Source of the DNA: JBCDIQ01 sp039024295 | Lineage (GTDB): Bacteria > Bacteroidota > Bacteroidia > J057 | Direction of reading: 5' to 3' | Assembly (NCBI GenBank): GCA_039024295.1 | Contig: JBCDIQ010000390.1 | Coordinates: forward strand, 1 to 5,284 | DNA length: 5,284 bases | Shown: piece by piece, positions 1 to 5,284 of the stretch | Layout: each line of letters begins with the position of its first letter | Numbering within the stretch: position 1 is the stretch's first letter | Notes under the pieces: generated by a model | What the model was told of the DNA's origin: nothing | The model's database searches: none | Seen by the model: the letters and a program-made list of their open reading frames with translations, nothing else | Translations under genes and position numbers: made by a program

Positions 1-54
1 CGCCTTGATTACTTCTATATAATATGGTGAAAAACGTCCCTGCAGAAGTTAGAT

Positions 55-93
55 GCCCCCATCAACTGGGGCGACGGCCCGCAAAATCCGTCG
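55..93. other. G+C-rich intergenic segment with two short potential hairpins
   Basis: Two adjacent inverted repeats are visible. GCCCC (55-59) pairs with GGGGC (68-72), and CGACGG (72-77) pairs with CCGTCG (88-93) around a 10-nt loop; they share base 72, so they may be alternative folds. The segment is far more G+C rich than the A+T-rich sequence on either side. I see no convincing reading frame through bases 1-207. The segment could be part of a dispersed intergenic repeat, the leader of lpxH, or the end of an upstream transcript; the sequence alone does not decide. No riboswitch or known RNA family was recognised. Confidence 0.3.
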
Positions 94-141
94 GGAACCG
101 GGGGCGGAATGTGAGTTGGGCTAGAATTTTGCAGCGTTTTG

Positions 142-163
142 GTTCTTTTGCGCCCAAAAGAAC
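142..163. repeat. Perfect 9-bp inverted repeat upstream of lpxH
   Basis: GTTCTTTTG (142-150) and CAAAAGAAC (155-163) are exact reverse complements separated by the 4 nt CGCC. No T-run follows on either strand, so it does not look like a canonical intrinsic terminator. The pattern resembles palindromic intergenic units seen in many copies in Bacteroidota genomes, but copy number cannot be judged from one window. It lies 45 bases before the earliest possible lpxH start, so it could also form in the lpxH leader RNA. Confidence 0.55.
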
Positions 164-207
164 ACATCATTATAAGAAACGGTTTTGATAGAACTGTGTA
201 CCATTGA

Positions 208-1029
208 TTGGTATTATATCCCTTTACAAAACATCTATTATTGAATCCTGAACGCAGCCATATTTACCTCGCCTCCGACATGCACTTTGGTTCGCCCAAT
301 GAGGCTGCAAGTCTGGTGCGCGAACGGCATTTTGTGGCATGGCTGGATTCGATTAAACCCACTGCCAAGGAACTGTACCTGGTGGGGGATCTATTTGATT
401 TTTGGTTTGAATATAGGCAAGTGGTTCCTCGCGGGTATGTGCGCTTTTTGGGGAAGCTGGCTGAGTTTGTAGATGATGGGATTCCAGTTCATTATTTTCC
501 CGGTAACCATGACCTCTGGTTTGGGAATTATCTACAAGACCAAGTGGGGGCCATCTACCATCCAGAGCCGCTGGTGACAGAACTTTTCGGCCGGAAGTTC
601 TACCTTGCCCATGGAGATGGGCTAGGCCCCGGCGACCATGGCTACAAGCTCATGAAGCGGGTGTTCACCAATCCGTTATGCAAATGGCTCTTTCGGATTT
701 TGCACCCAGATTTGGGGATTGGGCTGGCCTACTTTCTTTCGAGGAAAAGCCGGAATTATACCCAGATGGAGGGACAACATTACTTTGGGGAAAAGGAATG
801 GTTACGCACTCATTCGAAAGAGGTGCTTCAGTCCCAGCCAGACATTACTGCCTTCATTTACGGCCATCGCCATTTGGCCATTCAGGAACAGATAGCGGAA
901 AATGCTGAGATGGTGTACCTGGGAGATTGGATCACGCTGTTTAGCTACCTGGAAGTCACCGAGGAAGGAAATGAGTTAAAATTCCTCCCAAGGAAAGAAA
1001 AGATAACTACAGAGCTTTCACGGTCTTAA
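208..1029 (+). CDS. lpxH: UDP-2,3-diacylglucosamine diphosphatase (LpxH-like metallophosphoesterase)
   Basis: The predicted enzyme cleaves UDP-2,3-diacylglucosamine to 2,3-diacylglucosamine 1-phosphate (lipid X) plus UMP. This is a lipid A step at the inner face of the cytoplasmic membrane, normally Mn-dependent. Counting from the TTG at 208, the calcineurin-like motifs are in order: D24-x-H26, G60-D61 with the LFDFWFEY tail, G99-N100-H101-D102, H135-G-D-G and G219-H-R-H222. Candidate metal ligands are D24, H26, D61, N100, H135, H220 and H222. E. coli LpxH has Arg after the Asn (GNRD); here it is His (GNHD), as in LpxH2 and general phosphoesterases, so substrate specificity is inferred. No signal peptide is visible. 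The start is uncertain: a stop at 205-207 closes the frame, and the first ATG (280) lies inside the DxH motif. TTG at 208 (273 aa) or TTG at 241 (262 aa) must therefore serve; 241 gives an N-terminus closer to usual family length. The 3' end overlaps convergent rloB by 12 bp. Confidence 0.85.
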   Translation: MVLYPFTKHLLLNPERSHIYLASDMHFGSPNEAASLVRERHFVAWLDSIKPTAKELYLVGDLFDFWFEYRQVVPRGYVRFLGKLAEFVDDGIPVHYFPGNHDLWFGNYLQDQVGAIYHPEPLVTELFGRKFYLAHGDGLGPGDHGYKLMKRVFTNPLCKWLFRILHPDLGIGLAYFLSRKSRNYTQMEGQHYFGEKEWLRTHSKEVLQSQPDITAFIYGHRHLAIQEQIAENAEMVYLGDWITLFSYLEVTEEGNELKFLPRKEKITTELSRS

Positions 1030-1569
1030 CATCATTAAGCGAAAGATAAGCACATATAAGCTACTGCTAGGATTGGCGGGTATATCCATTTCTTTAGCAC
1101 GCCTAGCTGCAACTGCCATATGGGACGAAAGGTGACCTCCTAGTTCGGGACTTATGTAACCCTTTTTGTAAGCCGAATGGTACTTGATAAGCTCCTTTAT
1201 ACAGTTTTTGCTGCTTAATCGGGCTCTTTGCTCCTTAAAATGCAGCAAAAACCACAGCTCAATACAGGGATTGGACAGCAAAAGGGTTGCATCCGGAATC
1301 TTTTGTAGCCTGCTTACAATCTCTGGTACATCCGAATCATACATCAGGAAAACTTGGTCCTTTTCATGGGTGGGTTTGTTGCGTAGGTAGGCTTGGATGT
1401 AATGAGTCGAAATTCGACTTCCACTGACTTTCGTACGAAGGTGAATGGATGCTAATCGAAACGTTGACTTCAAGAATTGCACATATGCTTCTTCCGTTTC
1501 TCCTTCGCAAAAGACGAAGAACGTTGGATTGATCTTTTTACCTTTAGGGGGCCTCCTTTTTCTGCCAAT
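1018..1569 (-). CDS. rloB: RloB-family TOPRIM-like protein (AbiLii-like), probable AUU start
   Basis: This is the likely effector half of an ATPase-TOPRIM defence pair. Numbered from the ATT at 1569-1567 (183 aa), it has a basic N-terminus (GRKRRPPKGKK), a strand followed by C21-E-G-E-T-E-E with the TOPRIM-type glutamate, a D78-S-D80 acidic motif, and S99-NPCIELWFLLHF, which is the RloB hallmark. A C-terminal NPSSSLY segment is also typical. The frame opens after a stop at 1593-1591 and contains no ATG, GTG or TTG until GTG at 1482. Starting at that GTG would give 154 aa and lose the glutamate motif. ATT lies 2 nt after the ATPase stop and exactly where homologues begin, so a coupled AUU start is my choice; a mutated ATG or a sequencing error is the alternative. 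The last 12 bp overlap lpxH. Nuclease activity (DNA, RNA or tRNA) is inferred from the TOPRIM fold and is not shown. Confidence 0.82.
   Translation of the reverse strand: MGRKRRPPKGKKINPTFFVFCEGETEEAYVQFLKSTFRLASIHLRTKVSGSRISTHYIQAYLRNKPTHEKDQVFLMYDSDVPEIVSRLQKIPDATLLLSNPCIELWFLLHFKEQRARLSSKNCIKELIKYHSAYKKGYISPELGGHLSSHMAVAARRAKEMDIPANPSSSLYVLIFRLMMLRP
1031..1050 (+). repeat. Left copy of imperfect inverted repeat flanking the rloA-rloB operon
   Basis: ATCATTAAGC-GAAA-GATAAG here matches, in inverted orientation, ATCATTAAGC-TG-GATAAG read from the minus strand at 2958-2941. Sixteen bases agree, with a difference only in the 2-4 nt centre. The copy starts one base after the lpxH stop codon (TAA 1027-1029) and lies within the 3' end of rloB. 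It may mark a cassette boundary. Because it is coding for RloB, chance similarity remains possible. Confidence 0.45.
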
Positions 1570-1571
1570 GG

Positions 1572-2831
1572 TTAGTTTCGCGTAAGGGCTTCAAGGTCAG
1601 GCATAGCGTATGCCATGATGGGAACAGAGTCAAATCGCCCTTGTAAATACGCCTTTTCAAGGTCCATCGTGTCCCGAAAGTCACTGAAATCATAAAGCGA
1701 ATAGAGTTCTGAATTCCCTGATTTGGTTTTGTTCACAAACCATACCTGATCCTTGCGAAATTTATTCAAATCCAAGAGGTAGGTATGATGTGACGAAAAG
1801 ATCAGTTGGGCTTTTTCTCCTGAGTGGAACAGTTGAATGAGATAATTCACCACATGTAGGTGAAGGCTGGTACCAATCTCATCCATGATCAGCAACTTGT
1901 TATTTTTGATGGCATCCAGAAACGTAAGCACCAAAAAGAATAATTTCCGTGTCCCATCAGACTCTTCGGTCATAAGGTCAAACGAAACTTCAGGGGCTGT
2001 TCGGTGGTGAGTTTCTATCTTTATTTCTTGAGATTTTGGCCATTCCATGCGATCCTCCAATACAAAAGGATTCGATGGAGAATGCTGGAAAGGTTTGGGC
2101 ACCATTTTTTGAGAAAAATCAATGATATCGCTGTCAGCAAGTCGGAGGGCTTTGAGCAGGTGAATCTTGGTTTCGTCTGGCAGCTTGTACAGGTTGGTAT
2201 ACCCTGCGTAATTTGGTGCGGTAACAAATTGCCGATCGAAAAAATGGAATATTTTTTTGGGAATATCTCTGTCCATTTGACTGGCACGAGAAATGAACAG
2301 GGCCTTTTCAGAAGTGCTCTTCGCCACATCCAGCGGTCGCTTAATCACCGAGCCTCCAAAGCTGTATTTTTCCTTCTTGGCGTTGCCAAGCCGTTCGTCT
2401 CGTTCAAATACTTTTGCCCTTCTCCCATTTGGGTAATGGTAAAGGCTTTCGGTGAGGATTTTTTGTTGAGTAAGAGAGAATGCATATTCATATTCTACCT
2501 CTTCGTGAATAAATCGGATGAAAAACCTACTGGGTTTTTGTGGGTAGCCTTCAAACTTGAAAGGCTGAAAAGGGAATACTGAATTTTCATTGTTAAGATG
2601 AGAGGTGGTGACAATGTTCACACACAGCCTGATGGCTTTGAGGATATTGGATTTACCAGAGGCATTTGCCCCAAAGATACCGATGGTTTTTAGTACCTCT
2701 TGATTCTTATGTTCAACTACATTTGCTGTTAGCCGCCTGGACTGAGTGGTGTTGAGGGTGCCTGCTCTGAGTTCCAGGATGACTTCAGATTGAATTGAAA
2801 AGAAATTGGCTAAATGTATTTCTAATACCAT
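1572..2831 (-). CDS. rloA: AAA/ABC-type ATPase, RloA/AbiLi-like, partner of RloB
   Basis: This is a 419-aa Rad50/OLD-like ATPase of the AAA_15/AAA_21 type and the predicted sensor or regulator of the RloB effector. The N-terminus MVLEIHLANFFSIQSEV is the usual opening strand-loop of the family. Walker A is G54-ANASGK60-S61. A signature-like ESDGTRKL is at 290-297. Walker B is LLIMDEIG (313-320) with D317 and catalytic E318. The switch/H-loop is IFSSHHTYLLD (344-354). The closing YLQGRFDSVPIM (395-406) is characteristic of RloA/AbiLi proteins. Length is normal and no frameshift is seen. Start ATG 2831 is well placed and has no Shine-Dalgarno, as is usual in Bacteroidota. The stop lies 2 nt before the proposed rloB start, so the two are surely one operon. 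Sampled 60-base rows (1741-1800, 23 G+C; 1921-1980, 25 G+C) are poorer than sampled helicase rows (31-36), suggesting transfer. The gene could equally be labelled AbiLi; the phage trigger is unknown. Confidence 0.88.
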   Translation of the reverse strand: MVLEIHLANFFSIQSEVILELRAGTLNTTQSRRLTANVVEHKNQEVLKTIGIFGANASGKSNILKAIRLCVNIVTTSHLNNENSVFPFQPFKFEGYPQKPSRFFIRFIHEEVEYEYAFSLTQQKILTESLYHYPNGRRAKVFERDERLGNAKKEKYSFGGSVIKRPLDVAKSTSEKALFISRASQMDRDIPKKIFHFFDRQFVTAPNYAGYTNLYKLPDETKIHLLKALRLADSDIIDFSQKMVPKPFQHSPSNPFVLEDRMEWPKSQEIKIETHHRTAPEVSFDLMTEESDGTRKLFFLVLTFLDAIKNNKLLIMDEIGTSLHLHVVNYLIQLFHSGEKAQLIFSSHHTYLLDLNKFRKDQVWFVNKTKSGNSELYSLYDFSDFRDTMDLEKAYLQGRFDSVPIMAYAMPDLEALTRN

Positions 2832-2914
2832 TTTAGATCTTATTTATGTAAAATTTTTCCGAAATTTACTCAATATATCATTATTTTACGTTTTTAGTAT
2901 CATATTGTTAGATT

Positions 2915-2940
2915 TCAAAGCGTTAATTTTTTAACTTTGA
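2915..2940. repeat. Imperfect palindrome overlapping the helicase -7 element
   Basis: TCAAA-GC-GTTAA (2915-2926) and TTAAC-TTTGA (2931-2940) are reverse complementary apart from a 2-nt bulge, around TTTT. Ten base pairs can form. It fully covers the predicted -7 element at 2932-2939 and lies 84 bases upstream of the rloA start on the other strand. It could be an operator for a regulator of either gene, or a cruciform or hairpin element. A regulator is not visible in the window. Confidence 0.4.
2932..2939 (+). promoter_or_regulatory. Candidate Bacteroidota -7 promoter element for the helicase gene
   Basis: TAACTTTG is an exact match to the Bacteroidota -7 consensus TAnnTTTG. A TTG at 2905-2907 could be the -33 element, but the 24-nt spacer is longer than the usual roughly 19 nt. 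It predicts transcription starting near 2946 and a leader of about 57 nt before ATG 3003. An 8-base match with four fixed T bases can arise by chance in A+T-rich DNA. Confidence 0.4.
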
Positions 2941-2958
2941 CTTATCCAGCTTAATGAT
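2941..2958 (-). repeat. Right copy of imperfect inverted repeat flanking the rloA-rloB operon
   Basis: Read on the minus strand this is ATCATTAAGC-TG-GATAAG, matching the left copy at 1031-1050 except for the central 2-4 nt. It lies just downstream of the predicted helicase -7 element, in the helicase leader. Flanking bases next to the two copies (TTAAC on the left, TCTCC on the right) do not form a target-site duplication. Confidence 0.45.
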
Positions 2959-3002
2959 TCTCCAATGCTTTCATTTCTCTTGGATTTACTACATATTCCC
3001 CT

Positions 3003-5201
3003 ATGCAATTGTCCCAACTGAATGACATGGCGGCTCTGGCTGCCCATTACATCAACACGACCGACCGCCATGTATTTTTGACGGGCAAAGCAGGCACCGG
3101 AAAGACCACCTTTCTGCGCCACATCGTGGGGAATACGTTTAAAAATACCGCCGTAGCTGCACCCACCGGAATCGCAGCCATCAATGCAGGAGGGGTTACC
3201 CTCCACTCTTTGCTTCAGTTGCCCTTTGGGGCCTTTTGCCCGGGACCGCTGCCGGACGGGCTGGCAATTCCGCCGGAATTCAATACGCCGGACAGCATGA
3301 AGCGACACATTCGTTTCAATACGCGTAAACTCCAGATGCTGCGCAGCCTGGAATTGCTCATCATTGATGAGGTGAGCATGCTCCGGGCTGATCTGCTGGA
3401 CTGTATCGACCTGGTGTTGCAACGTGCGCGCAGGCGTGCTCAGCCGTTCGGTGGCCTGCAACTCTTTTTCATCGGGGATTTGATGCAACTGCCTCCTGTG
3501 GTGAAGGAGCATGAGTGGAACGTGCTTCGCCACCATTACCGGAGTGCCTACTTTTTTGAGGCCAAAGCCCTGCAGCAGCACCAGCTGCTAACGGTGGAGC
3601 TAAAGCACATCTATCGACAAAGTGATCAGGTGTTTATTGACCTGTTGAATCGACTGCGCCACAACGAACAAACCCAGGATGACCTGGCCATGCTGAATGA
3701 GTTTTATCGGCCGGGGATAGAAGAACATGCGCCCGAGGGCTTCATTCACCTGACCACGCATAACCGAAAAGCAGATAAGATCAACGAGAAGCGACTGGAT
3801 GAATTGGAGGGAAAAAGCTTTGTGTACAAGGCGATTGTGAGGGATGATTTTCCGGATAAGTTGTACCCCATTCCGATGGAATTGCACCTGAAGAAAGAGG
3901 CGCAGGTGATGTTCATCAAAAACGATCCCACAGGCGAAAAACGATTCTTCAATGGGAAAATCGGGAAGGTTAGCCACCTGGAGCGAGATGAAATCTGGGT
4001 GGAGTTTGAAGACGGGGAAGAGATCAAGGTGCCTACCTATGATTGGGAGAATAAACGTTACCAACTGGACAAGGCTACGAAGGAGGTGCAGGAAAACGTC
4101 ATTGGTACATTTGAACACTATCCAATTAAGCTGGCCTGGGCCGTGACCATCCACAAAAGTCAGGGCCTGACCTTCGAAAAGGCCATTTTGGACATGGCAG
4201 GGACCTTTGCTGCCGGGCAATTGTATGTGGCCCTTTCCCGCCTCACCTCGCTGAAAGGCCTTCGGCTGTCTTCTCTGCTGCCCACCAATCCACCCGGGAT
4301 TGACGAAGTCCTGAAAGCATTTGTGGAAGGCTTTCCCAACATTTCTCTGCTGGAAAATCAGCTAAATGACAACCGCCGCAATTTCCTGATGAAGCTGGCC
4401 AAACAGGCGTTCTCCTTTCATCCACTGGTCGTAGCGGTTTCAGACCACGAAGCCACGTTTAACAAACAGGAGAACCGCTCCCTGAAGCAGCAATTCCTGA
4501 AATGGACCCGGAAGCTGTTCGAAGAAACCGAGGCACTGGACCCGGTGGGGAAGAAGTTTATCAGCCGGGTTTACCGCATGTTGTTCGAAGAAGAGGACAT
4601 GGAGCTGCTCGCCGAGCGGGTAGCAAAAGCCCAGACCTATTTCGAGCCGATTTTGCTGGACATCGCCCTCCGCATCAAGACCACTTCGCGGGGACTTGGC
4701 TCTAAAAAACAGGTAAAAACCTACCGGGAAGAATTGCAGGAGCTGGAAGATCGATTTGTGGAGCAAGCCCGGCAGATTTCGCGCTTTGCAGTGCTGGTGG
4801 CTGCCAGCCAAAAAGGAACCGTGCCCGCAAAAGAGGCCTTTCATGGGTTTGAGAAAAAGCTTGAAACGGCCTTGAAGCCGCCTCCCAAGCCCAACACCAA
4901 AGACATCACCCTCGGCTACTTCCAGAAAGGCATGTCCCCCGAAAAAATCGCCGAAGAACGTGACCTGACCCTTTCCACCATCATGAGCCACCTTGCCTGG
5001 CATGTCGGAGAAGGTACCCTCAATGTTCATAAGTTCATGCCCAAAGGTCGGGTAAAAAAGGTCCTCAAAGTTGCTACCGCCGAAAAGACCGATTCGCTGG
5101 GTACCATCAAAGAAATCCTGGGCTACGAATTTGAGTATTGGGAGATTAAAATGGCGCTTGCGGTGGGGAAGCGGGCGAGGGAGGAGGATGATAAGTGGTG
5201 A
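3003..5201 (+). CDS. Pif1-like superfamily 1B helicase with C-terminal helix-turn-helix
   Basis: This is an ATP-dependent DNA helicase of the Pif1/RecD-like group, 732 aa, cytoplasmic. Motifs in order are: Walker A G28-KAGTGK34-TT; motif Ia APTGIAA (53-59); Walker B LLIID122-E123-VSM; motif III GDLMQLPPV (158-166); the KHIYRQSD segment (201-208); WAVTIHKSQGLTFE (379-392); and motif VI QLYVALSRLTSLKGL (406-420). A helical, charged linker runs from about 448 to 630. It is followed by a winged-HTH-like domain (about 632-680: TLGYFQKGMSPEKIAEERDL and STIMSHLAWHV), of the kind also found at RecQ C-termini (HTH_40-like). The first in-frame ATG after an upstream stop (2955-2957) is the chosen start; it puts the Walker A at the usual distance. 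No Shine-Dalgarno is seen. Homologues with this build are common in Bacteroidota; roles in replication, repair or structured DNA are family-level inference. It is intact and divergent from the defence operon, which may be coincidental. Confidence 0.9.
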   Translation: MQLSQLNDMAALAAHYINTTDRHVFLTGKAGTGKTTFLRHIVGNTFKNTAVAAPTGIAAINAGGVTLHSLLQLPFGAFCPGPLPDGLAIPPEFNTPDSMKRHIRFNTRKLQMLRSLELLIIDEVSMLRADLLDCIDLVLQRARRRAQPFGGLQLFFIGDLMQLPPVVKEHEWNVLRHHYRSAYFFEAKALQQHQLLTVELKHIYRQSDQVFIDLLNRLRHNEQTQDDLAMLNEFYRPGIEEHAPEGFIHLTTHNRKADKINEKRLDELEGKSFVYKAIVRDDFPDKLYPIPMELHLKKEAQVMFIKNDPTGEKRFFNGKIGKVSHLERDEIWVEFEDGEEIKVPTYDWENKRYQLDKATKEVQENVIGTFEHYPIKLAWAVTIHKSQGLTFEKAILDMAGTFAAGQLYVALSRLTSLKGLRLSSLLPTNPPGIDEVLKAFVEGFPNISLLENQLNDNRRNFLMKLAKQAFSFHPLVVAVSDHEATFNKQENRSLKQQFLKWTRKLFEETEALDPVGKKFISRVYRMLFEEEDMELLAERVAKAQTYFEPILLDIALRIKTTSRGLGSKKQVKTYREELQELEDRFVEQARQISRFAVLVAASQKGTVPAKEAFHGFEKKLETALKPPPKPNTKDITLGYFQKGMSPEKIAEERDLTLSTIMSHLAWHVGEGTLNVHKFMPKGRVKKVLKVATAEKTDSLGTIKEILGYEFEYWEIKMALAVGKRAREEDDKW

Positions 5202-5284
5202 TTCTAGAGTTGAAACTATAATCGATTGTCAGATCAGATCTCGACTACTACATGTAATGTTCTATTCTTTGAAATGGTCAAAAA
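5202..5284. other. Intergenic sequence after the helicase gene
   Basis: These last 83 bases carry only a short DNA palindrome, AGATC-A-GATCT (5231-5241), partly extendable by GTC/GAC with one unpaired base. With a one-base centre and no following T-run it is not a convincing terminator. A minus-strand frame is open from the window end to a stop at 5236-5234 and could be the tail of a convergent gene, but 16 codons are too few to call. Confidence 0.4.

Larger units (their letters stand above)
2832..3002. other. A+T-rich divergent spacer between the ATPase and helicase genes
   Basis: These 171 bases separate the 5' ends of rloA (minus) and the helicase gene (plus) and must carry both promoters. 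They are strongly A+T rich. No tRNA, insertion sequence end or small gene was recognised. They contain an imperfect palindrome, one good -7 promoter match and the right copy of the inverted repeat, listed separately. Confidence 0.7.

Noticed and set aside
1..30. Plus-strand frame open from base 1 to TGA 28-30 (RLDYFYIIW) as the tail of an upstream gene
   Set aside because: Only nine codons are visible and no family signal can be read; it may be real but cannot be supported.
1552..1557. AGGAGG on the minus strand as a Shine-Dalgarno for rloB
   Set aside because: It lies downstream of the ATT and encodes the basic RR residues; no start codon follows at a usable distance, and Bacteroidota rarely use Shine-Dalgarno sites.
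1572..1590. Programmed -1 frameshift fusing the ATPase to RloB
   Set aside because: The rloB frame does overlap the last codons of rloA, but GCGAAAC is not a canonical slippery heptamer, and homologues start separately right at the ATT position.
2004..2582. Long plus-strand frame (192 codons) inside the ATPase gene
   Set aside because: It is antisense to conserved rloA sequence and its translation shows no family motif; a shadow frame.
2861..2868. Minus-strand TAAATTTC as a -7 promoter element for rloA
   Set aside because: It matches TAnnTTTG at seven of eight positions and is well spaced from the ATG, but the sequence is very A+T rich and no TTG lies at the -33 distance.
3600..4220. Minus-strand frames of about 200 codons inside the helicase gene (also 2931-3581 and 4440-5030)
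   Set aside because: They lie opposite conserved helicase or HTH motifs and have no recognisable domains; expected in G+C-richer coding DNA.
5263..5271. TATTCTTTG near the window end as a promoter for a downstream gene
   Set aside because: Spacing between TA and TTTG is three, not two, and no downstream gene is visible.
1..5284. CRISPR arrays, tRNA or rRNA genes, insertion sequence transposases
   Set aside because: No repeat-spacer pattern, cloverleaf-like segment, rRNA sequence or transposase motif was seen on either strand.

Overview
The window looks like a piece of a Bacteroidota chromosome. Three things suggest this: an LpxH-type lipid A enzyme of the Bacteroidota kind, a Pif1-like helicase with a C-terminal helix-turn-helix (an architecture common in that phylum), and starts without Shine-Dalgarno sequences plus a perfect match to the Bacteroidota -7 promoter element (TAnnTTTG). 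This rests on motif recognition only; no database search was possible.

Layout. Bases 1-207 hold no gene I can support. They contain a G+C-rich structured stretch (about 55-93) and a perfect 9-bp inverted repeat (142-163). An lpxH-like metallophosphoesterase gene follows (208-1029, +); it lacks an ATG start. Convergent to it is a two-gene minus-strand operon. It consists of an AAA/ABC-type ATPase (RloA/AbiLi-like, 2831-1572) and, 2 nt further on, an RloB-family TOPRIM-like protein (1569-1018). The rloB 3' end overlaps the lpxH 3' end by 12 bp. A 171-bp A+T-rich divergent spacer (2832-3002) separates the ATPase from a 732-codon Pif1-like helicase/HTH protein (3003-5201, +). The last 83 bases hold nothing firm.

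How the genes work together. lpxH and the helicase look like resident chromosomal genes. The ATPase-RloB pair looks like an inserted anti-phage (abortive-infection type) cassette, with an ATPase sensor/regulator and a TOPRIM effector, related to Rlo and AbiL and analogous to PARIS and OLD systems. It is visibly more A+T rich than the helicase in sampled rows. It is also bracketed by an imperfect inverted repeat (1031-1050 and 2941-2958) whose left copy begins one base after the lpxH stop codon.

The most notable points are: (1) rloB has no ATG, GTG or TTG that would keep its conserved N-terminal TOPRIM glutamate motif, and an ATT codon sits exactly where family members start; (2) the inverted repeat marks plausible cassette edges; (3) if that edge is right, the last three residues and stop codon of RloB are read from the opposite strand of the lpxH 3' end.
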